Shown: positions 41,457 through 51,324 of the stretch, one piece after another
How positions within the stretch are numbered: the stretch's first letter is position 1
Layout: each line of letters opens with the position of its first letter
DNA from: JACJVV01 sp964581515
GTDB lineage: Archaea > Nanobdellota > Nanobdellia > Woesearchaeales > JACJVV01
DNA: 64,000 bases
Direction of reading: 5' to 3'
Assembly (NCBI GenBank): GCA_964581515.1
Contig: CAZOOV010000003.1
Location: forward strand, 127,395-191,394
Program-made: the position numbers and the translations under genes
Notes under the pieces: model-generated
What the model was told of the DNA's origin: nothing
The model's database searches: none
What the model saw: the letters and a program-made list of their open reading frames with translations, nothing else

Positions 41457-42621
41457 TGAAAACAATATCTAGTTTTCTTTGGAATTTTATGCCAAAGGTA
41501 TCCATATTATATCCTATCTTTCTGAAATCATAATCTTCAAGATTGACCGGGATTACTGATCCTTTCATCTTTTGTCCTCTTCTCCATACAGCATTTGCAA
41601 GATCAATTACACTTGTTAATGGAGTTGCATCAATGCCTAAGCTTAGTGCAAGTGATTCTAATGGGACCATTCCATAAGGTATATCTTCAGTAAGCCTTCT
41701 GTCTTCATATAGGTCATTGACATGGATGGTTTTGTTTCCATAAGAATTCAACAACATTGTTGGAAGATCCATATCTGCTGTGTTGTCGGGGTTTGCTCCC
41801 ATCAACCATTCTTTTGGGTCAGTAATATCAAATCCTAATTCTGTTGCTATCATACTTCTTATTTTGAAGATATCATCCATATATCTTGCAGCAAATCCAC
41901 TTAAATCTCCATAAATGCTAATATCTACACCATCTTCTCCTTTTTGGAGACTTTGTACTGCAAGTGTATTTGCAACATTCTCATTTCCTATAACACTGAC
42001 TGCATTGATTGTTGCATCATGGTTTTGTAGAGCAATCCTAAAAGGATGTGAACCATTAACAAAAGAACCTTTTCCAAAAAGACCATTTAACATTTCCATT
42101 ATTTGTTTATTGTCCACGCCAGGATGGATTCCTGCATATTCTAGTGCTGATTTTTTGTTCATAAGATTTACTTCATATTCATTTCCTTTTCCATTAGGTC
42201 CTGTTTTTGTAGTATAGAATAATGATGATGAGACTTCTCCAATGATATATGAATCATCAAGTTCTCTTCTTAGCAAATAACTTGATGCGAATTTTCCTGG
42301 AAAGAATATGGTTGGAGTTTCTGGTTTTAGATGTTCTTTTATTGTCTTTCCAATATCTCTATGTCCTTTTGCAGATATGCAGACTAGTGTAATGTCTGAG
42401 TCTCCAATGCAACATGAAGGGTTAGTTGTAGTAGGAATCGTAACTTTTCCGGACTTTACTCCTTTTATTTTTTTGTCATAATTTAAAGAAAGCTCTACTT
42501 CTTCGTCTTTGCCACTTCTTTTAACCATACACACATCATGGTCATTTTGTGCAAGGTATCCAGCAGCTCCTGATGCTACATTCCCATTTCCTATTATGCT
42601 GATTTTCACCTTAATTAGCAT
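41449..42621 (-). CDS. NAD(P)-dependent opine/octopine-dehydrogenase-like protein
   Basis: The N-terminal Rossmann motif IIGNGNVASGAAGYLA and the later NVANTLAVQSL and DRRLTEDIPYGMVPLESLA blocks match the NAD/NADP octopine/nopaline dehydrogenase family. These enzymes join an amino acid to a 2-oxo acid reductively. The ATG at 42621 (MLIKVKISIIG) is chosen over an upstream ATG at 42672 that adds an unrelated N-terminus. A GTG at 42609 is another candidate. The substrate is unknown, and D-amino-acid/opine metabolism or a thioether-type opine is possible. Confidence 0.72.
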   Translation of the reverse strand: MLIKVKISIIGNGNVASGAAGYLAQNDHDVCMVKRSGKDEEVELSLNYDKKIKGVKSGKVTIPTTTNPSCCIGDSDITLVCISAKGHRDIGKTIKEHLKPETPTIFFPGKFASSYLLRRELDDSYIIGEVSSSLFYTTKTGPNGKGNEYEVNLMNKKSALEYAGIHPGVDNKQIMEMLNGLFGKGSFVNGSHPFRIALQNHDATINAVSVIGNENVANTLAVQSLQKGEDGVDISIYGDLSGFAARYMDDIFKIRSMIATELGFDITDPKEWLMGANPDNTADMDLPTMLLNSYGNKTIHVNDLYEDRRLTEDIPYGMVPLESLALSLGIDATPLTSVIDLANAVWRRGQKMKGSVIPVNLEDYDFRKIGYNMDTFGIKFQRKLDIVFNK

Positions 42622-42763
42622 ATTCGTTGTGGGCTTATAAATCTTGCTTTTTAGAAAGTTATAATTATTCAATTATATATCTATATATTAGAAATCTTAA
42701 TAAATCCAAAAGCAATTACATTACTTTGGCGCTTAGAATTTTTATGTGAAGACTTTATTTGTT

Positions 42764-43384
42764 TTAGATTGATAATGAATCTTCCAAAGTTATTCTTTTT
42801 ACTTCTATATTATTGAATCCTGTCTCTTCTAACTGCTTTTTTGTTGTATTATTTCTTACCATCACTCTGTCTGCCAATCTTAGATCCAATCTTGGAGCAA
42901 CAAGCTGAACACCCATGGCATCATCCAATGCTTTTCTTATCCATTTTGATCTTGGCCATGAATATTTGAAGATGTATCTCTTGTCTTGCTTGCTTATGTT
43001 GTAGTTGTTCCATGCACTGTTTAGGGCTATATGCCATCCTTGATAATCTGTGAATATGCCGTCAACTTCATTGAATGAGAATAACACTTGATTTGGAAAC
43101 TCTCCTTTTTTTCTGTATTCTCCTACTTGTTTTCCATCTTTGTAGCTGCTTGCGACCTTGACTCTCCAATTATCTTGATAGCCAGTCATCCTTAGGTCTT
43201 CATCTGTTGTTCCGACTGCAAGGAATAATGGGTAAAAACCAACCTCTTTCTCAAGCCATTCTATGGATTTGAGGTATTCTGGATCTGAATGCTCTCTGCT
43301 TGGTTTGATCTCTCCAAAAACCACTTTATCCAGGCTTAAGCAATGATGATATAATAATTTGGTTGTATGATGAGTTGATTTCAT
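42764..43384 (-). CDS. Hypothetical protein (206 aa)
   Basis: I do not recognise this soluble protein. It is rich in Lys, His and aromatic residues, with FGEIKPSREHSDPEYLKSI near the start and an Arg-rich C-terminal part (LDLRLADRVMVRNN). No catalytic motif is evident. It sits alone on the minus strand next to the divergent Na/Pi transporter gene. Confidence 0.55.
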   Translation of the reverse strand: MKSTHHTTKLLYHHCLSLDKVVFGEIKPSREHSDPEYLKSIEWLEKEVGFYPLFLAVGTTDEDLRMTGYQDNWRVKVASSYKDGKQVGEYRKKGEFPNQVLFSFNEVDGIFTDYQGWHIALNSAWNNYNISKQDKRYIFKYSWPRSKWIRKALDDAMGVQLVAPRLDLRLADRVMVRNNTTKKQLEETGFNNIEVKRITLEDSLSI

Positions 43385-43491
43385 AGTAGTTGAGAATGAA
43401 TAATCAAATATAAACTTATCTTCATCAGGTATATGAAAGTAATATTTAAAGAGAAATTTTATAAAGTTATTTTGTAGTTGGTCTGCTTATA

Positions 43492-45120
43492 ATGATAGAA
43501 GAGATGATCTTTGGACTTATTGGTGGACTTGGTATGTTCATCTTTGGTATAGAGATGATGAGTAAGGGACTGCAAAAAGCAGCAGGAAATAAGATAAGAT
43601 CTATCATTACGTATCTTACAAATAATAGATTCAAAGGAGTATTATTTGGGACGATTATGACTTCTATATTGCAGAGCAGTTCAGCAGCTACTGTTATGGT
43701 TGTAGGGTTTGCGAATGCTGGACTTATCACTCTCCTTCAGGCAGTGCCGGTGATTTTGGGTGCAAATATAGGAACGACTGTTACAGGACAGTTGATTGCT
43801 TTTAAGCTTACACATTACGCTTTGCCAATTGTTGCTATTGGATCATTTCTTTATCTTTTCAGTAAGAAAAAATTACACAAGGATCTTGGTGAGGCAGTGC
43901 TGGGATTTGGTTTATTATTTTTGGGACTTAGTATAATGTCTGGATCTGTGGAATCACTCAGTCAAGGAGAGAATATATACAATATCTTGTCAATATTTGG
44001 CAGAAATCCAATCTTAGGGATACTTGCAGGAATGATTGCTACAGCCATACTTCAATCAAGTTCTGTTGTTATAGGAATAGTTATCGTTATATCAGGTATG
44101 GGTATGATTAGTTTGCCTGGTGCAGTGGCTTTAGTTTTTGGGACAAATATTGGAACATGTGTCACTGCAATGCTTTCAAGCATAAAAGGTACACTCAATG
44201 CAAAGAGGACTGCTATAGCACATCTGATGTTTAATGTGATAGGTACAATCTTAGGACTCATTCTTCTTCCACTTTATGTGAAAGGTGTTATGATGATACC
44301 TGGAACTATAGAAAGACAAGTAGCTAATGCAAATACATTTTATAATATCTTTAATGCGATACTTTTCATAGGATTTGTTCCTGCATTTGTTGCTTTTGTA
44401 AAGAAGATCGTACCTGGTACTGAGCAGACAAGCATAGATACACCAAAATATCTTGACAAACATCTTCTTGAAACGCCAGATATGGCAATGAAAGCTGCAA
44501 AAAAAGAGATTGTTAGGATGATGGAAATAGCAAAAGATATGATGAATACTGCTTACACTGCCCTTCATACAGGAAATAAGAAGGATATTGAGAAAGTATT
44601 ATCAAAAGAAGTTCCTATGCGTCAATTACGTGGGGCTATATCAGATTATATGATTCTTATAACAGGTAAGGATATTTCTGATAAAGACGCACAACTTATT
44701 CCTGCATACCTTGATCCAATCAGTGATATCGAAAGAATTGTTCGCCATTCTCTTAAGATGGCTAGAGCAGCTCAAAGAATGGATGATAATAAACTTAAAA
44801 TACCTGCAATAAAAGATCTTGATAAGATTCATTCTACAGTAGATAGGATGCTTGGTTATTCTCTTAAGGCGCTTCCTGATCTTGATGGCAAGATTGCACA
44901 TAAGGTAGCTCATGAAGAAGCTGAACTCAATAAAGATTTTCATATCTTTATGAAAAAGAAGATTAAGAAGACAATGGGGTCAGCACTTCAGGATATAATC
45001 TATGTTGAGACCCTTACTAATCTTGAAAAGATTGGCGATCATGCTGCAAGCATAGGCAGAGCAATTGAGCGAAATTCTGATTTGATTGAGAATTCTAAAG
45101 TTTCTAAGACTTCTGCTTGA
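43492..45120 (+). CDS. Na/Pi symporter with C-terminal PhoU-like domain
   Basis: The 542-residue protein belongs to the Na/Pi cotransporter II-like family that imports phosphate with sodium. The internal repeats carry the QSSS motifs ILQSSSAATVM (about 63-73) and ILQSSSVVIG (about 186-195). About nine helices fill residues 1-310. The last 200 residues form a PhoU-like helical bundle (MAMKAAKKEIVRMMEIAKDM, ETLTNLEKIGDHAASIGRAI). Another PhoU-domain regulator is encoded at 57023-57928. Confidence 0.88.
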   Translation: MIEEMIFGLIGGLGMFIFGIEMMSKGLQKAAGNKIRSIITYLTNNRFKGVLFGTIMTSILQSSSAATVMVVGFANAGLITLLQAVPVILGANIGTTVTGQLIAFKLTHYALPIVAIGSFLYLFSKKKLHKDLGEAVLGFGLLFLGLSIMSGSVESLSQGENIYNILSIFGRNPILGILAGMIATAILQSSSVVIGIVIVISGMGMISLPGAVALVFGTNIGTCVTAMLSSIKGTLNAKRTAIAHLMFNVIGTILGLILLPLYVKGVMMIPGTIERQVANANTFYNIFNAILFIGFVPAFVAFVKKIVPGTEQTSIDTPKYLDKHLLETPDMAMKAAKKEIVRMMEIAKDMMNTAYTALHTGNKKDIEKVLSKEVPMRQLRGAISDYMILITGKDISDKDAQLIPAYLDPISDIERIVRHSLKMARAAQRMDDNKLKIPAIKDLDKIHSTVDRMLGYSLKALPDLDGKIAHKVAHEEAELNKDFHIFMKKKIKKTMGSALQDIIYVETLTNLEKIGDHAASIGRAIERNSDLIENSKVSKTSA

Positions 45121-45185
45121 AATGTTTATTAGAATACTATTTGAGCTATATCTAATTAATACTTCTTCAGATATGATTTTTATTC

Positions 45186-45326
45186 TTAATGGTGCATCTT
45201 GAATCTTCTTACTCTGCCCGTATGATAATCAAAATATTCATCTCTTCTCAAATGCGGGCTACCAGTCTCAAGATAATCTAGAAAGTCCATCATCTTTCCA
45301 GTCTTTGATTTATTTCTTCTTGACAT
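45186..45326 (-). CDS. Basic microprotein (46 aa)
   Basis: GAGGTGG lies four bases before ATG 45326. The product starts MSRRNKSKTGKMMDF and ends RVRRFKMHH. It is strongly basic with aromatic residues and no cysteines, so nucleic-acid or ribosome binding is possible. It is unrecognised. A TATA-like ATAAATATAAATA lies about 25 bases upstream. Confidence 0.5.
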   Translation of the reverse strand: MSRRNKSKTGKMMDFLDYLETGSPHLRRDEYFDYHTGRVRRFKMHH

Positions 45327-45555
45327 AAGACCACCTCTTATATTTGTATTTATATTTATTAAAACCCCTAATTATGTGATTAATAGTAGAATAAATATTT
45401 AATTTTTTTGTGGTCATTATGGCACAATTATATAGTCTTTTGATTGGGTAGAAAAATAAAATAGTGAGATAATTGAGGAATAATTAATCTATTTTAACAT
45501 TTAAAATAAAATAATAAGAAATTAAGATAATAAGAAATAAAAAAATTAAAATAAT

Positions 45556-45592
45556 AAAAAAATAAATCAGACTAATCAAATCAGATTAGTCA
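45556..45592 (-). terminator. Hairpin terminator of hppA
   Basis: GACTAATC-AAATCA-GATTAGTC (45570-45591) is a perfect 8-bp stem directly after the hppA stop, followed on the minus strand by a T-rich run (TTTATTTTTTTATTATT). It is made of three 14-base repeats of AAATCAGAYTARTC. Confidence 0.65.
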
Positions 45593-45594
45593 AA

Positions 45595-47685
45595 TCAGAT
45601 TAATGCATTCGCGACAATGAAGCTTGCAAACACAAGGCTGACCATTGACATTAGTTTGATTAAGATATTCAAACTTGGTCCTGATGTGTCCTTGAATGGA
45701 TCACCAACAGTGTCACCTACAACAGCAGCGTGATGTGCAACTGTGCCTTTTCCACCGTGAGCTCCTTCTTCAACATGCTTCTTTGCATTGTCCCAACTTC
45801 CACCTGCATTTGCCATGAATATAGCAAGTACAAAACCACATACTAAGGTTCCGATAAGAAGTCCACCAACTGCTTCTACTCCAAGCACAAGACCTACTGC
45901 GATTGGTGATACGATCGCAAGGATTGATGGTGCAATCATTTCTTTTTGAGCAGCTTTTGTTGATATGTCAACACATTTTGCATAATCTGGTTTTGTTTTC
46001 CCAGTTATAATGCCTTTTATCTCTTTGAACTGTCTTCTGACTTCTACTATAATCATTTGAGCAGCTCTTCCTACTGCAGACATTGTCATTGAACAGAAAA
46101 CAAATGGCAACATTGCACCAAGCATAAGTCCGATTATTACTAATGGATTAAGAAGAGATAAACTGAGTTCTACTCCTAAATGAGCAATTTCTTCTTTGTA
46201 TGCCACTATTAGTGCAATTGCAGTAAGGCCTGCAGATCCGATTGCAAAACCTTTTCCTGTTGCAGCTGTTGTATTACCTAGTGAATCTAATGCGTCTGTT
46301 CTTTCTCTGACTTCAGGTTTTAGTTTTGCCATCTCAGCAATTCCTCCTGCATTGTCAGCAACAGGACCGTATGCATCAGTTGCAAGCGTAATTCCTAGAG
46401 TTGATAACATACCAACAGCAGCAATTCCTACTCCGTAGAGTCCTGCATTGAAATTTGAGACTCCTCCTGCAAGATAGAAACTTCCAAGAATTGCTAAACA
46501 AACAGTAATTATAGGTATTGCAGTAGATCTCATACCTAATGCAATCCCTTCTATTATTATAGTAGCAGGGCCTGTTTTTGCGCTCTTTGCTAGTTTCTGT
46601 GTTTGTTTATATTCTTTTGAAGTATAATATTCAGTGCTAGCACCAATTATTATACCTGCACCAAGTCCAATGAGTACTGAGAAATAGACACCCATATTAT
46701 TTGGCAACATTAACTTTATTATGAAAAATGATGCAATTGCTATTAATATTGCAGCGCCATATACTCCACGCCTTAAAGCCCAAAGTAAGTTACCTTGCGT
46801 TGCATGTTCTTTTGTTTTTACCATGAATGTACCTATTATTGCGCATATTATACCTACTGCAGCAATAGCCATAGGAACAGCTGCACCAGCAGCAGATAGT
46901 CCAGCAGCAACAGCAAGAGCCATTGTAGCAATTATTGAGCCAACATAACTTTCATATAAGTCTGCACCCATACCAGCTACATCTCCAACATTATCACCTA
47001 CATTATCAGCGATTACTGCAGGATTTCTAGGATCGTCTTCTGGGATTCCTCTTTCAACTTTTCCTACAAGGTCAGCTCCTACATCAGCGGCTTTAGTAAA
47101 TATACCTCCACCTACTCTTGCAAAAAGAGCTACACTACTTGCTCCCATTCCAAATGTCAATAGGGCTGAAGTGATATGAATCATCCTTTCTGCTACAGCT
47201 AGATTTGAATAATATTCATTCAGTATAATATACCAAATTGACAGATCAAGAAGTGCAAAACTCACTACAATTAGTCCCATAACAGCTCCTGCAGAGAATG
47301 CGATCTTTAGTCCTGCATTCAATGATACGCTTGCAGCGTGAGCAGTTCTTGCATTCGCATTTGTTGCAATCTTCATGCCTATGAATCCACATAGTGCAGA
47401 GAAAAATCCTCCTGTGAGGAATGCAAACGGAACAAATATGACTAAGTACTTGAAATATACAAGTACTGATAGTATAATCAATACTACTATGAAATAAATG
47501 CTTACTACTATATATTGTCTCTTCAGAAATGCATTAGCTCCTTCCTTTACAGCTGAAGAAATCTGTTTCATTAATTTTGTGCCTTCGCTTTCTTTTTTTA
47601 TTTTTCTTGTCAGATAGTATGCGAAAGCCAGGCCTAACAGGCTTACTACCAAGACAAACAATGCAATCTTATTATTGCTATCCAT
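45595..47685 (-). CDS. hppA: Membrane-bound ion-pumping pyrophosphatase
   Basis: HppA couples hydrolysis of pyrophosphate to pumping of Na+ or H+ across the membrane. The 696-residue protein has about 15-16 helices. The catalytic DNVGDNVGDVAGMGADLYES block and the GNTTAATGKGFAIGSA segment are present, as is VGDTVGDPFKDTSGPSLNI. The Ala in GNTTAAT is the residue usual in K+-dependent members, where a Lys would mark K+-independent ones. The pumped ion cannot be read with certainty. It sits alone, with a hairpin terminator. Confidence 0.95.
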   Translation of the reverse strand: MDSNNKIALFVLVVSLLGLAFAYYLTRKIKKESEGTKLMKQISSAVKEGANAFLKRQYIVVSIYFIVVLIILSVLVYFKYLVIFVPFAFLTGGFFSALCGFIGMKIATNANARTAHAASVSLNAGLKIAFSAGAVMGLIVVSFALLDLSIWYIILNEYYSNLAVAERMIHITSALLTFGMGASSVALFARVGGGIFTKAADVGADLVGKVERGIPEDDPRNPAVIADNVGDNVGDVAGMGADLYESYVGSIIATMALAVAAGLSAAGAAVPMAIAAVGIICAIIGTFMVKTKEHATQGNLLWALRRGVYGAAILIAIASFFIIKLMLPNNMGVYFSVLIGLGAGIIIGASTEYYTSKEYKQTQKLAKSAKTGPATIIIEGIALGMRSTAIPIITVCLAILGSFYLAGGVSNFNAGLYGVGIAAVGMLSTLGITLATDAYGPVADNAGGIAEMAKLKPEVRERTDALDSLGNTTAATGKGFAIGSAGLTAIALIVAYKEEIAHLGVELSLSLLNPLVIIGLMLGAMLPFVFCSMTMSAVGRAAQMIIVEVRRQFKEIKGIITGKTKPDYAKCVDISTKAAQKEMIAPSILAIVSPIAVGLVLGVEAVGGLLIGTLVCGFVLAIFMANAGGSWDNAKKHVEEGAHGGKGTVAHHAAVVGDTVGDPFKDTSGPSLNILIKLMSMVSLVFASFIVANALI

Positions 47686-47902
47686 GTAACATCCCCCTAA
47701 TATATTTTAATTCTAATTGATTTTCTAATCTTAATTAATTATTTAATTAATTTATTATAGAATGTAATCTTTTGGACTTATTTAAATATTTAACTGATAC
47801 TCTATATTGGAGGTTATTAAATATAGATATTAAATGAAAATATCAGAAGGAAATATTATATAGGGATGTTAGATAGAGATATCAGATATAGAAATAGGAA
47901 GC

Positions 47903-48325
47903 TTAAATATGGCTTAATTCAGGTCCACTTTGTTCTTGTCTAGGTGTATGTATTCTTTGATACATCTGAGAAAATGTTGTATTGACAAATGCTTCCAGTT
48001 TTAGTCTATTAGGATAAAAGTCTTTTATTGTGACAAGATCAGTAGGTTGAGCAAATATTTTAAGAAATTGTCTTTGGTTATTGACATTATTTCTACATTC
48101 TTCTTCTGTTACGCCATCTAATGAGACATGATCTACCATTCTGATAAAATGCTCAGAGGTATAAGTGCCATTTTTGAGTCTAGCCTCCATTAGAAGATAT
48201 TGTGCATCTAGATGTATTGGTTGGACTAAATCATCATATGCAATGGTTGGATTTTCTCTTGAAAATGGCTTATCTTCTGGAGATGGCTTTCTTCTTGCAA
48301 CATTTCCATCAGGCATGTATATCAT
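47903..48325 (-). CDS. Hypothetical protein (140 aa)
   Basis: I do not recognise this soluble acidic protein with no cysteine motif. The start at 48325 gives MIYMPDGNVARR. An alternative ATG begins MPDGNVARRK (48316). It is followed on its strand by nothing close. The next gene upstream, a repeat-containing anchored protein, is 40 bases away and may share the transcript. Confidence 0.5.
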   Translation of the reverse strand: MIYMPDGNVARRKPSPEDKPFSRENPTIAYDDLVQPIHLDAQYLLMEARLKNGTYTSEHFIRMVDHVSLDGVTEEECRNNVNNQRQFLKIFAQPTDLVTIKDFYPNRLKLEAFVNTTFSQMYQRIHTPRQEQSGPELSHI

Positions 48326-48365
48326 TTTGTTATAAGAGTTTTCAGTCTGTTTAAAAGTATATCTG

Positions 48366-49487
48366 TTATTTTTTAGTTAAAATTTCGTATTTCACTCTTT
48401 CTTTTACCATGTCTTGCAGTGTTATATCTGATCTTAATGCTTTATCCATCTGTTGGACTGTGAATCCTTGGTATTTCCATTCCATTGCTTGTTCAAGTGT
48501 ATAAGTGGGAGCTGGAAGCATTTGCTCGAGTATATCATTCTTGTTTGTTCTTCCACCAAGACAGAAATCCATATCTTCTTTTGAGAAAAGTGCTCTTGCC
48601 CATGGGACTGATTGTTCTAATGAATAACCTCTTGAAAGACAGAAGTCCATATCTTCAATTGTAAGATGCATGCCTTTCCAGGCAGCTGCCTGTTCTTTTG
48701 TGTAGCCCTTAACAATACAGTAACTTATCTGTCTTAATGTTATATCGCAATCTTCTTGCCATTCTTTGATGGCTTTGTCACTTATAATTCCATCCCTTAC
48801 ATGACCTATGATTTGTTTTGTGCTCATCAATTCATGCATCATTTCAAGATATGCAGGATAAATTCCTGCATCTTTCATCATGTTCATGTCAATTTGAGAT
48901 GTTATTCCCCATTGTATATATTTGAGTCTTTTGCCTTGGCTGCTTTCTGATGCATCTCCAAAAAGCTCTTGGCAATAAGCTTCAGCAACTTCAGTAGGGG
49001 TTTTTCCTTGTTTTAACCATGGTATGAATTCAGAAGGAGGTATCTTATGATCATATAGGATGTCAAACTCAGGAACTTCACCTAATGCTTCTTTTATCTC
49101 TACTGCATCTGTAAGATTTGTGACGTCATAAAAATGCATAGTGTATGCTTCAGAATTATTGAGTCCTGCATTGCACCATTTTAGTGCTTGAGGTCCGTTA
49201 AGCCAAGGGTTCTTGAGAGTTTTGAGGTTTTTTTCTGGGTCAGTATATCCTTTCTTTACTAATGTTCTCCATAGTTCAGGTGTAATCTTCTTTTCAAGCG
49301 CTTCATCAATCCAGTCAGAAGGAATACCAGCTCTGAAATAAGGTTTAATCTCTTCTTTTGGAAGCTTGAGTTCGCTGACAAGCTTTTCTAATTCTTCATT
49401 TCTTTGCCTATAACAAGAACCAACAGTTATAGCTCCAGCAAATGCTGATGCTGTAAGAAATGCTGCTATAGTACTTCGTAAACTCAT
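48366..49487 (-). CDS. Membrane-anchored protein with helical repeats
   Basis: The N-terminus has one hydrophobic segment (about 6-23) ending in Gly/Ala/Cys, then a mostly helical protein of 373 residues. From about residue 240 on, a unit of roughly 24 residues repeats, with the pattern W...l...dmdfcl.rGys.EQa. It appears as ISYCIVKGYTKEQAAAW, MDFCLSRGYSLEQSVPW and YTLEQAMEWKYQGFTVQQM. Such alpha-repeats resemble Sel1/TPR-like scaffolds but do not match a named one by eye. Cytoplasmic scaffold or surface binding is possible. Confidence 0.55.
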   Translation of the reverse strand: MSLRSTIAAFLTASAFAGAITVGSCYRQRNEELEKLVSELKLPKEEIKPYFRAGIPSDWIDEALEKKITPELWRTLVKKGYTDPEKNLKTLKNPWLNGPQALKWCNAGLNNSEAYTMHFYDVTNLTDAVEIKEALGEVPEFDILYDHKIPPSEFIPWLKQGKTPTEVAEAYCQELFGDASESSQGKRLKYIQWGITSQIDMNMMKDAGIYPAYLEMMHELMSTKQIIGHVRDGIISDKAIKEWQEDCDITLRQISYCIVKGYTKEQAAAWKGMHLTIEDMDFCLSRGYSLEQSVPWARALFSKEDMDFCLGGRTNKNDILEQMLPAPTYTLEQAMEWKYQGFTVQQMDKALRSDITLQDMVKERVKYEILTKK

Positions 49488-49586
49488 TATTTCACCAATA
49501 GAGAAGGTTGAAATTTCCTTTATAAAGATTATTGTTGGTTTTTACTTATTGGGGACAAAATTAATCACTTTAGGTTAGAATAAGGC

Positions 49587-49931
49587 TTATTTAGGGCCGT
49601 TTTGAAGTTCTATTAATGTGTTTTTGACTCCTTCAATGGTGTAATGGCCAAGACCATCATTAAATACATATGCTGGTTCTGGTGCGCCGTTTTCACCAGT
49701 TACTTTTATCTCTAATAGTTCAGTATTTGTTGCTTTGCAGAATCTTTCTATTGTTGGAAATTGCTCTTCAATCTTATCAGTGATATCTATATCATCAAGT
49801 AAATCTTCTGGAAGGAGGAAAACACTTGGCAGATATGATCCTGTCAACAATGACATTATCCCTAGATAATCTAATAGTTCATCTGGCTCTTCTTGTTGTT
49901 CTTTATCATACCATTCTTTGAGTGCTATCAT
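49587..49931 (-). CDS. Acidic hypothetical protein (114 aa)
   Basis: This is an unrecognised soluble acidic protein. The first 50 residues are helical, and the second half is beta-like (EIKVTGENGAPEPAYVFNDGLGHYTIEG). It has no membrane helix or cysteine pair. It lies between the repeat protein and the upp gene on the minus strand. Confidence 0.5.
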   Translation of the reverse strand: MIALKEWYDKEQQEEPDELLDYLGIMSLLTGSYLPSVFLLPEDLLDDIDITDKIEEQFPTIERFCKATNTELLEIKVTGENGAPEPAYVFNDGLGHYTIEGVKNTLIELQNGPK

Positions 49932-49996
49932 GATAAGAAGAAGTTGCTGGAATGTATTTAAGGTTTTGTATTATTTTTTTAGAAAGTATACGAGAT

Positions 49997-50629
49997 TCAC
50001 ATAGCAGGTCCAAAGCATCTGTCTCCAGCATCTCCTAGTCCGGGAACAATGTAGCCTTTCTCATTAAGATCTGGATCTATTGCAGCTGCATATATGCTGA
50101 TGTTATCATTGTGTTTGATTAATTGATCTATGCCTGCTTCAGCAGCTATAGCTCCTGCAATTATTATTTTTCTTGGTTCATACTGTTCGATTATTTTCAT
50201 TGCAGCGACCATATCATTGCCTGTTGCAATCATTGGATCTGAAATAATTACTTGCGATCCATGTATGCATTCAGGAATTCTGATATAAGATATTTCTGCT
50301 TCAAGAGTTTCTTCATTCCTCTGTGCTCCGAGGAACCCTACATGGGCATTTTGATAGACATCATGCAATCCTTGATAGAGTGGCATTGATGCTCTTAGAA
50401 TTGTTACAAGAACAGGAGCTTCTTTCAAAACCTTGTGTGTGGCATCTGCATTCATCAGAGTATTTATTGTTGTTTCTTCCTGGTCAAGCTCTCTTGCTAT
50501 GCCATAACCAAGAAACATACCAATCATCTTCAGGCTTTCTCTCATCTCTTTTGGTTTTGTAGTCGGATCACGTATAGAATAGACCAACTGTTCCATGATT
50601 GGATTGTCAGGTACATTGACGTCTGCCAT
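49997..50629 (-). CDS. upp: Uracil phosphoribosyltransferase
   Basis: Upp makes UMP from uracil and PRPP in pyrimidine salvage. The 210-residue protein has the PRPP-binding DPMIATGNDMVAAMKII and the C-terminal uracil-binding loop YIVPGLGDAGDRCFG, both highly typical. VLVTILRASMPLYQGL and AEISYIRIPE are also conserved. It is full length and should be cytoplasmic. The gene stands alone. Confidence 0.95.
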   Translation of the reverse strand: MADVNVPDNPIMEQLVYSIRDPTTKPKEMRESLKMIGMFLGYGIARELDQEETTINTLMNADATHKVLKEAPVLVTILRASMPLYQGLHDVYQNAHVGFLGAQRNEETLEAEISYIRIPECIHGSQVIISDPMIATGNDMVAAMKIIEQYEPRKIIIAGAIAAEAGIDQLIKHNDNISIYAAAIDPDLNEKGYIVPGLGDAGDRCFGPAM

Positions 50630-50722
50630 ATATTATTTATTTTAGAAGTATATTATAAATATATGTGTACTGATATGTGTATTATCTTGTTTATAGATTT
50701 ATTGAGAAGTTTATAATCACTT

Positions 50723-51199
50723 TTATTTTGGTGGTATGAATCTACCGCCAAATTTTCTTTTTAGGTCCATATGCATAAGATAGTTGCTTCTTGAAGCACA
50801 TGCTGTTTCTATTGGTGAGAATTCCATGCCACCCATATGGTGTGGTTTTCTTTCTCTGTAGAATCGTGCTTCAGCAGCCATATTCTTTCGTTCAGATCTT
50901 GAAGGTATCAGATATCTTGCTTCACATGCACATCTATGGCCTATGTCTGCAACCATATCTTTTGTATCGGATAATAAGTCTTTTATTGTGTATTTTTCTG
51001 GAAAAAAAGTATAATATTCATCTCTGTATTCTTTTTGTTTTTCTTCAGTCCAACTGCTCCATCCACATCTTTGCAGAAGTCTTATTTGCGGATATAATAC
51101 TGCAAGTCCTACATCTGCTATTGCATGTCTTTTAGGTTTGAACTTGAAATCTCTTATAGATGCATAAAGATTATGAGCATATATGGTTAATTTTCCCAT
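50723..51199 (-). CDS. Basic hypothetical protein (158 aa)
   Basis: I do not recognise this protein. It has a basic N-terminus and several His/Cys-containing patches (RCGWSSW, HRCACEARYLIPSR), and it ends in Lys/Arg-rich residues. The cysteines at about 51, 96, 98 and 139 are not in a standard zinc pattern. No neighbour suggests a role. Confidence 0.5.
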   Translation of the reverse strand: MGKLTIYAHNLYASIRDFKFKPKRHAIADVGLAVLYPQIRLLQRCGWSSWTEEKQKEYRDEYYTFFPEKYTIKDLLSDTKDMVADIGHRCACEARYLIPSRSERKNMAAEARFYRERKPHHMGGMEFSPIETACASRSNYLMHMDLKRKFGGRFIPPK

Positions 51200-51324
51200 A
51201 TTATGTGAGATATGTGGTATTTATTTAAATTTTGTGTTGTCATCTAAGTGTAACATGGGGTCTTTTGTTTTATCGATATTGCTGTTCAATAATGTTTTTA
51301 TAGTTGAGTTGTATATTGTTTATT

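Noticed and set aside
46196..46948. Plus-strand alanine-rich frames opposite hppA
   Set aside because: They are mirror frames of a conserved membrane-protein gene with no ribosome binding site.
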